The position numbers were made by a program, and so were the translations under genes. Under the pieces are notes generated by a model. It saw only the letters and a list, made by a program, of their open reading frames with translations. It did no database searches and was not told the DNA's origin. This document shows, piece by piece, positions 1 through 10,941 of a DNA stretch of 64,000 nt (positions within the stretch are counted from its first letter, which is position 1; each line of letters starts with the position of its first letter). This DNA comes from Agrococcus sp. ProA11. GTDB taxonomy: Bacteria > Actinomycetota > Actinomycetes > Actinomycetales > Microbacteriaceae. The DNA lies in the NCBI RefSeq assembly GCF_039880525.1, contig NZ_CP156989.1, positions 868,001-932,000 of the forward strand, in the 5' to 3' direction.

Positions 1-1
1 C

Positions 2-664
2 TCGTTCCTCGTGATCGTGCTGCTCGCCGGTGTCGCCACCGTGCTCGGCACCGTCGTCGGCGCCCTCGCCGGCTACTACCGCGGCTGGGTCGACGCGATC
101 CTGATGCGCATCACCGACGTGTTCATCGTCATCCCGCTCATCGTGGTCGGCGCGGTGGTCGGCCGCATGACCGGCGGTCTCGGCGTGCAGTACCTCGCCA
201 TCACGCTGGGCTTCGTCGCCTGGATGGGCATCGCGCGTCTGGTGCGAGCGGAGTTCCTGTCGCTGCGCGAGCGCGAGTTCGTGGAGGCTGCACGCGTGGC
301 GGGCGCGAGCGATGCGCGCATCATCTTCAAGCACATCCTGCCGAACGCGCTCGGCGTCGTCATCGTCGCGGCATCGCTGATCGCTGCTTCGGCGATCCTG
401 CTCGAGACGGCGCTCAGCTACCTCGGCTACGGCATCCGCTCACCAGAGGCGTCGCTGGGCCTGCTGGTCTCCGACAACCAGTCGGCGTTCGCCACCCGGC
501 CCTGGCTGTTCTGGTTCCCGGCGTCCTTCATCGTGGTCCCGGCGCTGCTGATCAACTTCATCGGCGACGGCCTGCGCGACGCGTTCGACCCGCGCCAGAA
601 GCGGTTCTCGATCCGTCGGACGAAGGAGCTGCCACAGGATTCGGGCAGCACCCGCAATGGGTGA
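2..664 (+). CDS. Dipeptide/oligopeptide ABC transporter permease, DppC/OppC type (5' partial)
   Basis: This is the inner-membrane permease of a peptide-type ABC importer. The frame is open back to the window edge, so the N terminus and first membrane segment are missing. Several hydrophobic segments are visible. The cytoplasmic EAA loop is clear (EAARVAGASDARIIFKHILP), the motif that contacts the ATPase. The tail DGLRDAFDPRQK is typical of the DppC/OppC C terminus. The matching double ATPase follows at 1364 on the same strand, with a PH-domain gene on the opposite strand between. The substrate cannot be read from the permease. Confidence 0.9.
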   Translation, partial: SFLVIVLLAGVATVLGTVVGALAGYYRGWVDAILMRITDVFIVIPLIVVGAVVGRMTGGLGVQYLAITLGFVAWMGIARLVRAEFLSLREREFVEAARVAGASDARIIFKHILPNALGVVIVAASLIAASAILLETALSYLGYGIRSPEASLGLLVSDNQSAFATRPWLFWFPASFIVVPALLINFIGDGLRDAFDPRQKRFSIRRTKELPQDSGSTRNG

Positions 665-686
665 GTCGGTGTCGCTGACGACCGTG

Positions 687-1301
687 TCAGAGCAGCAGCG
701 GCACGACGGTCGCGAGCACGGGGCCGATGACGAGCGCGACCGCGCGACCCCGGTGGATGCTCGTGGGCACCGCGACGTCGCCGGCGTCGATGTCGGAGCG
801 GTGCTCCGCCCAGCGCTGACGCACGAGCGCGGCGGCGTCGCCCGACTCGGTGCCGCGCAGGTCGCCGATGCGCACACCGGCGTCGAGCGGATTGCGCGGA
901 TCGCGGTCATCGCGATCCTCGCGAGCGCGACGTGCCTTGGCGCGGCCGACCAGGGCGCTCGCCTGCGGCGCGCACCAGACGGTCCATGCGGCGCCGGGCG
1001 TGTGCAGCGTGAGCGCGAAGCGCGTGTCCACGTGGATCAGCGCCTCCCAGGGCACCCTGACGGTGCGCAGCGGATTGCGGATCTCGTTGCCGCCGTCGTC
1101 GACCGTCAGGCTCGGAGCCCAGAGGAAGACGTGCACCGCGTAGGCCAGCCAGGCGCCCCCGAGCGCGACGGCGGCGACGCCCTGCAGGGTGGAGCCCAGC
1201 GCGATCAGCACGCCCAGCACGGCGAGCAGCGCCCACGAGGCGATCGCCATGCCCCGATTGACGCGAGAGTGGACCGTCACGGTGCGCAGATCGTCGTTCA
1301 C
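687..1301 (-). CDS. Membrane-anchored PH domain-containing protein
   Basis: A small protein of 204 aa, unnamed. After a short N terminus come two adjacent hydrophobic segments (about residues 15-55). Next is a beta-rich stretch that looks like a bacterial PH domain: LTVDDGGNEIRNPLRTVRVPWEALIHV. The C terminus has one more hydrophobic segment (about 188-203). I chose the GTG at 1301; longer readings run into the following ATPase gene's leader. A GACGAT hexamer lies 6 nt upstream, compatible with a leaderless transcript. The gene is convergent to the permease and divergent from the ATPase, so it splits the transporter locus. Function is unknown. Confidence 0.75.
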   Translation of the reverse strand: MNDDLRTVTVHSRVNRGMAIASWALLAVLGVLIALGSTLQGVAAVALGGAWLAYAVHVFLWAPSLTVDDGGNEIRNPLRTVRVPWEALIHVDTRFALTLHTPGAAWTVWCAPQASALVGRAKARRAREDRDDRDPRNPLDAGVRIGDLRGTESGDAAALVRQRWAEHRSDIDAGDVAVPTSIHRGRAVALVIGPVLATVVPLLL

Positions 1302-1363
1302 AGCTTCATCGTCGCAGGCGCCACAGCGCCCGGCGAATCCGACACCCCGCAGGAGGAGGCGGC

Positions 1364-3268
1364 ATGACTTCCACCCACACCGAGCCGGTGCACGGCGAGC
1401 ACAGCGATGTGCCCGCACTGCAGATCACCGGCCTGAGCGTCGACTTCGCCGTCGACGGCTACTGGATCCCGGCCGCACGAGAGATCTCCTACGAGATCGG
1501 CAGGGGCGAGGTCGTCGCCGTGGTCGGCGAATCCGGCTCCGGCAAGAGCGTCTCGTCCATGGCGATCCTCGACCTGCTGCCGAAGAACGCGCGCGTGCGC
1601 GGCTCGATCAAGCTGGGCGGCGACGAGCTCACCGAGATCTCGCCCACCGAGATGCGCGAGGTGCGCGGCAACCGCGTCTCCGCGATCTTCCAGGAGCCGA
1701 TGACCGCGCTGAACCCCGTGTTCACGGTCGGCTTCCAGATCATGGAGGCCCTGCGCATCCACCGCAACATGGCGCCCAGCGCAGCGCAGGAGCGCGCGCT
1801 GGAGATGCTCGACCTGGTCGAGCTGCCCGATGCCATGAAGGCGTTCAAGTCCTACCCGCACCAGCTCTCCGGCGGTCAGCGCCAGCGCGCCATGATCGCC
1901 ATGGCGCTCTCGCTCGACCCCGAGCTGCTGATCGCGGATGAGCCGACCACGGCGCTCGACGTGACGGTGCAGGCCGAGATCCTCGAGCTCATGCGCGACC
2001 TCAAGGATCGCCTCGGTTCCGCCGTGCTCCTCATCACCCACGACATGGGCGTCGTGGCCGACCTCGCCGACTGGGTGGTCGTGATGGAGCAGGGCCGCAT
2101 CGTCGAGCAGGGCCCGGTGCGCGAGATCTTCTCCAACCCGCAGCAGCCCTACACGCAGATGCTGCTGTCGTCCGTGCCACGGCTGGGCGAGGGAGGCGGA
2201 GACCAGGAGGCCATCGACCTGACCGCCGCGCTCGCGCTCTCGACGCACGCCGACGTCGCCGACGAGGAGCTCCAGCGACGCGTCGAGGTCAACGCGCGCG
2301 CAGCCGAGGAGGCCACGCGCAGCGAGAAGGTGTTCGACGGCAAGCCCGCGCTCGTGCTCGACAGCGTCGCGATCGAGTACGGCAAGAAGGGCAAGCTCGG
2401 CACCTTCCGCGCCGTCGACGGGGTCTCGCTGCAGATCCGTCCCGGTGAGATCCTCGGCCTGGTCGGCGAGTCGGGCTCCGGCAAGTCGACCATCGGACGC
2501 GCCGCGATCGGCCTGCAGCCCATCGCCGAGGGACGGCTCGAGGTCGCGGGCATCGACATCTCCAACATCGATCGCAAGCTCGCGCGCAGCCTCAACCGCA
2601 AGGTTGGCATCGTCTTCCAGGACCCGTCGTCGTCGCTCAACCCCCGGCTGCCGATCGGCGAGTCGATCGGCGAGCCGATGTACCTGGCGAAGATCCACCG
2701 CGGGAAGGCGCTCGACACGCGCGTCGAGGAGCTGCTCGACGCCGTGCGGCTGCCGCAGTCCTACCGCAACCGCTTCCCGCACGAGCTCTCCGGCGGCCAG
2801 AAGCAGCGCGTCGGCATCGCCAGAGCGCTGTCGATGAGCCCCGAGCTGCTGGTCGCCGACGAGCCGACGAGCGCGCTCGACGTCTCGGTGCAGGCGACCG
2901 TGCTGGAGCTGCTGCGGGAGCTGCAGCAGGAGCAGGGCTTCGCCTGCCTGTTCATCAGCCACGACCTCGCGGTGGTCGACCTGATGTCGGATCGCATCGC
3001 GGTGATGCACCACGGCAAGATCGTCGAGCAGGGCAAGCGCGACGCCATCCTGCGCGCGCCCAAGGAGCCCTACACGCAGCGACTGATCGCGGCCATCCCG
3101 GTGCCCGACCCCGACAAGCAGGCCGCGCGCCGCGCCGTGCGCCTCGAGGTGCTCGCGCGCACTTCGGAGGAGTCGCCGGAGCGCGACGTTCCGGCGCTCG
3201 CCGACCCTCAGCGGATCGCCCACGACCGGCAGGCAGACCAGACGCTCGACGAGGAAGAGAAGCTCTAG
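1364..3268 (+). CDS. Peptide ABC transporter, fused double ATP-binding protein (DppD-DppF type)
   Basis: This protein of 634 aa carries both ATPases of a Dpp/Opp-type importer in one chain. ABC domain 1 has Walker A GESGSGKS (55-62), signature LSGGQ (168-172) and Walker B LLIADE (188-193). Domain 2 has Walker A (368-375), LSGGQ (475-479) and Walker B LLVADE (495-500). Each ABC domain is followed by the oligopeptide-type C-terminal extension with the NPQQPYTQ / PKEPYTQ motif. A strong ribosome site (aggagg) precedes the ATG. It should partner the upstream permease, and the fusion is common in actinobacteria. Substrate is inferred only as peptides or a related nutrient. Confidence 0.93.
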   Translation: MTSTHTEPVHGEHSDVPALQITGLSVDFAVDGYWIPAAREISYEIGRGEVVAVVGESGSGKSVSSMAILDLLPKNARVRGSIKLGGDELTEISPTEMREVRGNRVSAIFQEPMTALNPVFTVGFQIMEALRIHRNMAPSAAQERALEMLDLVELPDAMKAFKSYPHQLSGGQRQRAMIAMALSLDPELLIADEPTTALDVTVQAEILELMRDLKDRLGSAVLLITHDMGVVADLADWVVVMEQGRIVEQGPVREIFSNPQQPYTQMLLSSVPRLGEGGGDQEAIDLTAALALSTHADVADEELQRRVEVNARAAEEATRSEKVFDGKPALVLDSVAIEYGKKGKLGTFRAVDGVSLQIRPGEILGLVGESGSGKSTIGRAAIGLQPIAEGRLEVAGIDISNIDRKLARSLNRKVGIVFQDPSSSLNPRLPIGESIGEPMYLAKIHRGKALDTRVEELLDAVRLPQSYRNRFPHELSGGQKQRVGIARALSMSPELLVADEPTSALDVSVQATVLELLRELQQEQGFACLFISHDLAVVDLMSDRIAVMHHGKIVEQGKRDAILRAPKEPYTQRLIAAIPVPDPDKQAARRAVRLEVLARTSEESPERDVPALADPQRIAHDRQADQTLDEEEKL

Positions 3269-3284
3269 CCGCTGGCGCACGAGC

Positions 3285-3324
3285 ACGGCCGCGGTCGCCC
3301 GCTAGACTTGGCGATCGCGGCCGT
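3285..3324 (+). promoter_or_regulatory. typA promoter flanked by an inverted repeat
   Basis: A -10-like TAGACT lies at 3303-3308, followed by a leader of about 40 nt with a cggaagg ribosome site before the typA ATG. The -10 sits in the loop of a 9-bp inverted repeat (acggccgcg at 3285-3293, cgcggccgt at 3316-3324). The repeat could end the upstream ABC transcript, so terminator and promoter may overlap. This is inference from sequence only. Confidence 0.4.
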
Positions 3325-3357
3325 TCGTCGCGCACTCCCATATCGGAAGGCACCTGC

Positions 3358-5259
3358 ATGCCGATCGCATCGCGATCAGACCTCCGCAACGTGGCGATCG
3401 TCGCCCACGTGGACCACGGAAAGACCACCCTCGTCGACGCGATGCTGCGGCAGACGGGCTCCTTCACAGCCCACCAGGCCGTCGACGACCGGGTGATGGA
3501 TTCTGGCGACCTCGAGCGCGAGAAGGGCATCACCATCCTCGCGAAGAACACCGCCATCCGCTACGCCGGCGAGCACACCGACGAGCCCGTCACGATCAAC
3601 GTCATCGACACCCCCGGCCACGCCGACTTCGGCGGAGAGGTCGAGCGCGGCCTGTCGATGGTCGATGGCGTCGTGCTGCTGGTGGACGCCTCCGAGGGCC
3701 CGCTGCCGCAGACCCGTTTCGTGCTCCGCAAGGCGCTCGAGGCCAAGCTGCCCGTCATCCTGCTGGTCAACAAGACCGACCGCGGCGACGCGCGCATCGA
3801 CGCCGTCGTCGAGGAGAGCCAGGATCTGCTCCTCGGCCTCGCCTCCGACCTTGCCGATGACGTTCCCGACCTCGACCTCGACGCGGTGCTCGACGTGCCC
3901 GTCGTGTACGCCTCCGGCAAGGCCGGTCGCGCCTCGACGGTCAAGCCCGCCGATGGCGCGCTTCCCGAGAGCGAGAACCTCGAGCCGCTGTTCGCCGCGA
4001 TCCTCGAGCACATCCCGGCGCCCACCTACGACGACGAGGCACCGCTGCAGGCGCACGTGACGAACCTGGACGCATCGCCGTTCCTGGGGCGCCTGGCGCT
4101 GCTGCGCGTCAAGGCCGGCGTCATCACCAAGGGCCAGACGGTGGCGTGGGTGCGCCACGACGGCCAGGTGCAGAACCTGCGCATCACCGAGCTGCTGGAG
4201 ACGAAGGCGCTCGACCGCGTCCCGGCTCAGAGCGCGGGCCCCGGCGACATCATCGCCGTCGCCGGCATCCCGGACATCACCATCGGCGAGACGCTCGCCG
4301 ACCCGGACGACGTGCGCCCGCTGCCGACCATCACGGTCGACGAGCCCGCGATCTCGATGACGATCGGCACCAACACGTCGCCGCTCGCGGGCAAGGTCAA
4401 GGGCGCGAAGCTCACCGGCCGGATGGTCAAGGACCGCCTCGATCGCGAACTGATCGGCAACGTGTCGCTGCGCGTCGTCGACGTCGGCCGCCCCGATGCC
4501 TGGGAGGTGCAGGGCCGCGGCGAGCTGGCTCTGGCGATCCTCGTCGAGCAGATGCGCCGCGAGGGCTTCGAGCTCACCGTCGGCAAGCCGCAGGTCGTCA
4601 CGCGCAAGATCGACGGCGTGCTGCACGAGCCGTTCGAGCACCTGACCGTCGACGTTCCGGAGGAGCACCTCGGCGCCGTGACCCAGCTGCTGGCAGCGCG
4701 CAAGGGCATCATGGACGGCATGCAGAACCACGGCACGGGCTGGGTTCGCATGGAGTTCGTCGTGCCGAGCCGTGGCCTGATCGGCTTCCGCACCGAGTTC
4801 ATGACGATCACGCGCGGCACCGGCATCGCCAATGCCATCTCGCATGGCACGCAGCCCTGGGCGGGAGCCATCGTGACCCGCAGCAACGGCGCGCTGGTGT
4901 CGGACCGCACGGGCGTCGCGACGCCGTTCGCGATGATGGCGCTGCAGGAGCGCGGCGTCTTCTTCGTGGAGCCCGGCGACGACGTCTACGAGGGCATGGT
5001 CGTGGGCGAGAACTCGCGGGCCGATGACATGGACATCAATGTCACCAAGGAGAAGAAGCTCAACAACATCCGCTCGGCGAACGCCGACGAGCTCGAGCGA
5101 CTGACGCCCTCCAAGCAGCTCTCGCTCGAGGAGTGCCTCGAGTGGGCGCGCGACGACGAGTGCGTCGAGGTGACGCCGACCAATGTGCGCATCCGCAAGG
5201 TGATCCTCGACGCCACCACGCGTGGCCGCGAGGCGAGCCGCCTGAAGAAGCAGGGCTAG
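3358..5259 (+). CDS. typA: Ribosome-associated GTPase TypA/BipA
   Basis: Translational GTPase of 633 aa, the usual length for the family, which acts on ribosome assembly and stress adaptation. G1 is AHVDHGKT (16-23), followed by switch I with EREKGITI, G3 DTPGHADF and G4 NKTD. The EF-G-like domains and the BipA-specific C-terminal domain follow ([10 protein letters not shown] and NIRSANADE motifs). The gene stands alone, with its own promoter and leader upstream and a strong hairpin just downstream. I see nothing unusual in the protein. Confidence 0.97.
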   Translation: MPIASRSDLRNVAIVAHVDHGKTTLVDAMLRQTGSFTAHQAVDDRVMDSGDLEREKGITILAKNTAIRYAGEHTDEPVTINVIDTPGHADFGGEVERGLSMVDGVVLLVDASEGPLPQTRFVLRKALEAKLPVILLVNKTDRGDARIDAVVEESQDLLLGLASDLADDVPDLDLDAVLDVPVVYASGKAGRASTVKPADGALPESENLEPLFAAILEHIPAPTYDDEAPLQAHVTNLDASPFLGRLALLRVKAGVITKGQTVAWVRHDGQVQNLRITELLETKALDRVPAQSAGPGDIIAVAGIPDITIGETLADPDDVRPLPTITVDEPAISMTIGTNTSPLAGKVKGAKLTGRMVKDRLDRELIGNVSLRVVDVGRPDAWEVQGRGELALAILVEQMRREGFELTVGKPQVVTRKIDGVLHEPFEHLTVDVPEEHLGAVTQLLAARKGIMDGMQNHGTGWVRMEFVVPSRGLIGFRTEFMTITRGTGIANAISHGTQPWAGAIVTRSNGALVSDRTGVATPFAMMALQERGVFFVEPGDDVYEGMVVGENSRADDMDINVTKEKKLNNIRSANADELERLTPSKQLSLEECLEWARDDECVEVTPTNVRIRKVILDATTRGREASRLKKQG

Positions 5260-5271
5260 CACGCAGCGAAC

Positions 5272-5331
5272 AGGACCCCTGCTGCCAGCAGCGACCCGGT
5301 GCACCGGGTCGACGTCGGCGGCAGGGGTCCT
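5272..5331 (+). terminator. Nested hairpin terminator after typA
   Basis: The outer stem pairs 5272-5286 with 5317-5331 over 15 bp with one G-U pair. The loop itself contains a perfect 18-nt palindrome (gacccggtgcaccgggtc, 5293-5310). There is no T tract, as is common for actinobacterial terminators. It starts 12 nt after the typA stop. Confidence 0.75.
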
Positions 5332-5386
5332 CGTGCTGAGGCGGCCACGGCCGACGATGGGTCGAGACAGTGGTTGGATGAGAGTG

Positions 5387-6481
5387 ATGGATTCCCGCCT
5401 CGAGCGCGTGATGTTCGTGCACGCCCACCCCGACGACGAGACGCTCTCGACCGGCGCCGCGATCGCCACCGTTGCCGCCGACGGAGGGGATGCGGTGGTG
5501 GTGACGTTCACGCTCGGCGAGCGCGGTGAGGTGCGCGCGGAGCGCCTGGCAGCAGTTCACGAGGTCGGCATCGGCGAGGTGCGGCGCGCCGAGCTCGACG
5601 CGGCCCTCCGGGCTCTCGGCGCTCGCGGCCGCCGCATCCACGGCTGGGATGACTCCGGCATGGCGTGGCACGCGAACGGCAAGGCCGGCGCCGCACCCGA
5701 CGCGCCGCCCACCTCAATGAGCAGGGCCGACATCGACGACCTCGCGGATGCGCTCAGCGTCGTGGTCGAGGAGGTCGATCCGACCGCGCTCGTGACCTAC
5801 GACGCCGATGGCGGATACGGGCATCCGGATCACGTCGCTGCGCACCACGCCGCCGTGCTCGTGGCCCGCCGGTACGACCTGCCGCTCTACGTGCGCACGC
5901 CCCACGCGGCCGACGCCTCGTTCGAGCTCGAGCCGGTGCGCGAGCGCGTGCTGGGCGCGCTCGCGGCGCACGGCTCGCAGCTGACCGTCGACGGCGATGA
6001 CGTGCTGCACGTGGGCGGCCAACGGCGACCGATCGACAGGGTCGAGCACTACCGGCTCATCGAGGCACGGCCGAAGCGCAGCACGCGGTGGCTGCTGCGC
6101 GTCGGCGCGCTGCTCGCCGGCATCGTCGTCGGCACGGTCGGCACCTTCTCGCACCAGCAGCTGCCCTGGGGCCTGGGGCTCTCGCTCATCGCCGCCGTCG
6201 GACTCATCGCCGGTGTGCGCGCGGCGAGCGGTTCCCGACCGATGACCATCGCGGCGGTGCTGGGCGTCGTGGGAGTGATCGCGATCATCGCGATCGACCC
6301 GCTCGGGCGCGGGGCGTGGGGCACGGAGCGCTCGCTCGTGCCCGCCAACGCCGCGGGGTGGCTCTGGTCGCTGGTGCCGGCGCTCGCGTCGCTCATCGCC
6401 CTGGCGTGGCCGAACGCCGAGTCGATGCGGCGGCTTAGGATGGTCAGCAGGACCAGGACAGAAGGGGAGACAGCCCGATGA
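5387..6481 (+). CDS. PIG-L family deacetylase, MshB-like, with C-terminal membrane domain
   Basis: A 364-aa zinc-dependent N-deacetylase. Residues 1 to about 225 are the PIG-L/LmbE fold with the zinc motif AHPDDE close to the N terminus and a second metal site in YGHPDHVAAHHAA. MshB removes acetyl from GlcNAc-inositol in mycothiol synthesis and is the best family match. The remaining ~140 residues hold about four hydrophobic segments, which soluble MshB lacks, so this version is probably membrane-bound. ATG at 5387 was chosen; GTG 5384 and more upstream starts are possible. The stop overlaps the ferredoxin start (ATGA), so the two are likely co-translated. Confidence 0.8.
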   Translation: MDSRLERVMFVHAHPDDETLSTGAAIATVAADGGDAVVVTFTLGERGEVRAERLAAVHEVGIGEVRRAELDAALRALGARGRRIHGWDDSGMAWHANGKAGAAPDAPPTSMSRADIDDLADALSVVVEEVDPTALVTYDADGGYGHPDHVAAHHAAVLVARRYDLPLYVRTPHAADASFELEPVRERVLGALAAHGSQLTVDGDDVLHVGGQRRPIDRVEHYRLIEARPKRSTRWLLRVGALLAGIVVGTVGTFSHQQLPWGLGLSLIAAVGLIAGVRAASGSRPMTIAAVLGVVGVIAIIAIDPLGRGAWGTERSLVPANAAGWLWSLVPALASLIALAWPNAESMRRLRMVSRTRTEGETAR

Positions 6482-6801
6482 CCTACGTGATCGCGCTCCC
6501 GTGCGTCGACCTCAAGGATCGTGCGTGCGTCGACGAGTGCCCCGTGGACTGCATCTACGAGGGCGACCGGATGCTCTACATCCACCCCGACGAGTGCGTC
6601 GACTGCGGCGCGTGCGAGCCCGTGTGCCCCGTCGAGGCGATCTTCTACGAGGACGATACGCCGGAGGAGTGGGCCGAGTACTACGAGGCGAACGTGCACT
6701 TCTTCGACGAGATCGGGTCTCCCGGTGGTGCCGCCAAGGTGGGCGTCATCAAGTACGACCACCCCATCGTCGCTGCCCTGCCGCCGCAGCAGCACGACTG
6801 A
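6478..6801 (+). CDS. fdxA: Seven-iron ferredoxin (3Fe-4S/4Fe-4S)
   Basis: A 107-aa electron carrier of the actinobacterial FdxA/FdxC type. It has the two cluster-binding patterns at the N-terminal half: C-x7-C-x3-CP in the first cluster region and CVDCGACEPVCP in the second, then an acidic C-terminal tail. A good ribosome site (aagggg) precedes the ATG, which overlaps the deacetylase stop. The stop overlaps the next gene's ATG by one base. This gives a tight three-gene run with the aminotransferase, though the three activities are not an obvious pathway. Confidence 0.95.
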   Translation: MTYVIALPCVDLKDRACVDECPVDCIYEGDRMLYIHPDECVDCGACEPVCPVEAIFYEDDTPEEWAEYYEANVHFFDEIGSPGGAAKVGVIKYDHPIVAALPPQQHD

Positions 6802-7874
6802 TGCTGCTGCCCGAGTTCCCCTGGGACACGCTCGCCGGGGCGAAGGCTCGGGCCGCGCTGCATCCGGAGGGGCTGATCGACCTCAGCGTCGGCTCGCCCG
6901 TCGATCCGACGCCGCCGCTCATCCAGCAGGCGCTGCGCGAGGCCACCGACGCGCACGCCTACCCGACCAATCACGGCTCGTCGGAGGCGCGCGCCGCGAT
7001 CGTCGAGTGGTTCGACCGTGTGCGCGGCGTGCCCGGCCTGAGCGACGATCACCTGCTGGTGACCGTCGGCTCGAAGGAGCTCGTGGCGGGTCTGCCGCTG
7101 CAGCTCGGCCTGGGCGCCGGCGACGTCGTGGTGCATCCGTCGATCGCGTATCCCACCTACGACATCGGCGCCCGGGTCGCCGGCGCCGAGCCGGTGCGCG
7201 CCGATGACCCCGACAACTGGCCGGAGGCGACCAGGCTGGTCTGGCTCAACTCGCCGTCGAACCCCACCGGTGCGGTGCTGGGCGTGGATGCGCTCCGTCG
7301 CGTCGTGCACGCGGCCCGTGCACGGGGGATCGTGGTCGCGAGCGACGAGTGCTACGCGCTGCTGCCGTGGACGGTCGACGAGTCGCCGTCGATCCTCGAT
7401 CCGCGCGTCACCGACGGTGACCTCAGCGGACTGATCGCGGTGTACTCGCTGAGCAAGCAGTCGAACCTGGCGGGCTACCGGGCCGCCTTCATCGCGGGCG
7501 ACCCGCAGCTCGTGCAGCAGGTGCTCGCCGTGCGCAAGCACCTCGGTCTGATGGCCCCGAGCCCGGTGCAGCACGCGCTCGCGGTCGCGCTCGGCGACGA
7601 GCCGCATGTCGCCGAGCAGCGGGAGCGCTACCGCGCCCGCCGCGCCCTGCTCCTGCCGGCGCTCGAGGCGCGCGGCTACGCGGTCTCGTCGGACGCCGGA
7701 CTCTACCTCTGGGCGACCGACGGCACGGATGCGCTGCGGCAGGTCGATGCGCTCGCGCAGCTCGGCATCCTCGTCGCGCCGGGCACGTTCTACGGCGACG
7801 GGACGCACGTGCGGGTCGCGCTCACCGCCTCCGATGCCGACATCGCGGCGGCCGCGGCGCGCCTCCGGGGCTGA
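6801..7874 (+). CDS. dapC: Succinyldiaminopimelate aminotransferase
   Basis: PLP-dependent class I/II aminotransferase of 357 aa. It is the usual actinobacterial DapC, which makes N-succinyl-LL-diaminopimelate in the succinylase branch of lysine and cell-wall DAP synthesis. The PLP-lysine motif YSLSKQSNLAGYR, the NSPSNPTGAV loop and a conserved C-terminal arginine region (HVRVAL) are visible. The start ATG at 6801 shares its A with the fdxA stop, which fixes the N terminus (MLLPEFPWDTL). The pathway neighbours dapD and dapE lie about 6 kb away, which supports this role. Confidence 0.88.
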   Translation: MLLPEFPWDTLAGAKARAALHPEGLIDLSVGSPVDPTPPLIQQALREATDAHAYPTNHGSSEARAAIVEWFDRVRGVPGLSDDHLLVTVGSKELVAGLPLQLGLGAGDVVVHPSIAYPTYDIGARVAGAEPVRADDPDNWPEATRLVWLNSPSNPTGAVLGVDALRRVVHAARARGIVVASDECYALLPWTVDESPSILDPRVTDGDLSGLIAVYSLSKQSNLAGYRAAFIAGDPQLVQQVLAVRKHLGLMAPSPVQHALAVALGDEPHVAEQRERYRARRALLLPALEARGYAVSSDAGLYLWATDGTDALRQVDALAQLGILVAPGTFYGDGTHVRVALTASDADIAAAAARLRG

Positions 7875-7911
7875 CCTCACGGCGCGTGAGAAGCACTGGT
7901 CTGACGACCGA

Positions 7912-7923
7912 TAGTGTGTCCTG

Positions 7924-7926
<3 letters not shown>
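7912..7926 (+). promoter_or_regulatory. gltA -10 element, probable leaderless start
   Basis: TAGTGT (7912-7917) lies exactly 6 nt before the GTG of citrate synthase, so transcription should begin at or next to the start codon. No ribosome site is seen. Confidence 0.5.
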
Positions 7927-9231
<1,305 letters not shown>

Positions 9232-9249
9232 CGCGCAGCGTCTCCTTCT

Positions 9250-9265
9250 CGGGCGTCCACGCCCG
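9250..9265 (+). terminator. Small hairpin after gltA
   Basis: A 7-bp stem (cgggcgt / acgcccg) with a 2-nt loop lies 18 nt after the gltA stop. It is short and lacks a T tract, so it is only a possible terminator. Confidence 0.35.
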
Positions 9266-9318
9266 CATGCCCCCCGCACGACCTTGAGTGCCGCCTGCGC
9301 GGCTGACCCGGAGCATCC

Positions 9319-10773
9319 ATGACCAGCACCACGCAGGCAGCGCCGAAGAGCGCCGTCGACCGCTTCTTCAAGATCACCGAGCGCGGCTCGACCGTGCCGC
9401 AGGAGCTGCGCGGCGGGCTCGTGACCTTCTTCGCGATGGCCTACATCATCGTGCTCAACCCGCTCATCATTGGCGGCTTCTCCGCCGACCAGGCGGCAGT
9501 GGATGTCGAGGGCGGCTGGCTGCCGAACCACCAGGTCGCGGCCGTGACGGCGCTCGTGGGCGGCGTGATGACGCTCGCCATGGGCCTGATCGCGAACGTG
9601 CCGTTCGGGCTCGCCGCAGGGCTCGGCATCAACTCGTTCCTCGCCTTCGGCTTGGTCGGCGAGCTCACCTGGGCCGAGGCGATGGGCCTCGTGGTGATCA
9701 ACGGCATCATCATCGTCGTGCTGGGGCTCACGGGCCTGCGCCGGATGATCTTCGACGCCGTGCCCGCGCCGCTCAAGGCCGCGATCACGGTCGGCATCGG
9801 CCTCTTCATCGCCTTCATCGGCTTCGTGGACGCGGGCTTCGTGCGCACCACGGGCATCGCGGCGCCGCCCGTGCAGCTCGGTGAGGGCGGCTCCATCACG
9901 TCGCTGCCGACGGTCGTGTTCATCATCGCGCTCGCGCTCATGGGCATCCTGCTCGCGCGCCGGGTGCAGGGCGGCCTGCTGATCGGCATCGTCGCCGCGA
10001 CCCTCATCGCCATCGTGCTGGAGGCGATCTTCAAGGTCGGGCCGTCGCTCGGCACCGACCCCAACGCGTGGAACCTCAACCCGCCCGCGCTGCCGACCTC
10101 GATCTTCTCCCTGCCCGACTTCTCGCTCATCGGCCAGGTCTCCTTCGGGTCGTTCGAGCGCATCGGCATCCTCGCGACCACGATGTTCATCTTCACGCTC
10201 GTGTTCATGAACTTCTTCGACGCGATCGGCTCGATGACGGGATTGGCTCGCCAGGCGGGCATCTCGACGCCCGACGGGCAGTTCCCCGGCCTGAAGCGCG
10301 CGCTGGTCGTCGAGGGCTTCGGTGCGGTCGCCGGCGGTGGCGCGAGCGCCTCGTCGAACACCGTCTTCATCGACTCGGCCGCCGGCATCGGTGACGGTGC
10401 CCGCACCGGGCTCGCCTCGGTGGTGACCGGGATGCTGTTCCTGGCCGCGATGTTCCTCACGCCGCTGACATCCGTGGTGCCGCTCGAGGTCGCCGCCGCC
10501 ACGCTGGTGGTCGTCGGGGCGCTCATGATGACGCAGATCACCGAGATCGACTTCACCGACTTCCGCATCGCGCTCCCGGCGTTCCTCACCATCGTCGTGA
10601 TGCCGCTGACCTAAAACATCGCCAACGGCATCGGCGTGGGGTTCATCGCGTGGGTGCTCGTCAACGCGGTCGCGGGCCGCGCGAAGCAGATCTCGCCGCT
10701 GCTGTGGATCGTCGCGGTGCTGTTCGTGGTGTTCTTCGCGCGCGGACCGATCGAGGCGATGATCGGCGCCTGA
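9319..10773 (+). pseudogene. NCS2-family purine/xanthine permease interrupted by in-frame TAA
   Basis: A nucleobase permease of the AzgA-like NCS2 group. The N-terminal motif FFAMAYIIVLNP, the family segment FMNFFDAIGSMTGLA and the G-E-G-F motif with SSNTVF are all intact. The frame stops at TAA 10612-10614 after 431 codons, inside MPLT-stop-NIANGIG. Translation then continues in the same frame for 52 codons to TGA at 10771 and completes a normal 484-aa permease with its last membrane segments. Homologues usually carry Tyr here (MPxTYxIxNGIG), so one TAC-to-TAA change explains it. A 431-aa truncated product may still be made. A sequencing error is the main alternative. Confidence 0.75.
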
Positions 10774-10790
10774 GCCGCGTCGGCGCCCCG

Positions 10791-10884
10791 GATGCGTCCC
10801 GAGCGGAGGACGCGTTCCCGGGAGAGGACGTTCTGTCCTCCGGTCGAGCCGTCTCGCGAATCTGTCCTCCGCTGCGGACGCGTC
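10791..10884. repeat. Imperfect inverted repeat between convergent genes
   Basis: A 21-bp arm at 10791-10811 pairs with 10864-10884 at 18 of 21 positions. The interior holds a second 6-bp hairpin (gaggac 10824-10829, gtcctc 10835-10840). It lies between the permease and the convergent ABC-2 exporter, so it may act as a two-way terminator. Confidence 0.5.
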
Positions 10885-10941
10885 GGTGGCCGGTGGCGCG
10901 GCGGCAGGCAGCAGGCGGCACGCGCGCTGGTCGGTGGCAGG

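Noticed and set aside
1298-3286. 662-codon open frame antisense to the double ATPase
   Set aside because: The plus strand has two full ABC domains; the antisense product has no recognisable motif.
10612-10614. Programmed recoding or selenocysteine/pyrrolysine at the TAA
   Set aside because: Those use TGA or TAG; TAA recoding is not known here, and no stimulatory structure directly follows.
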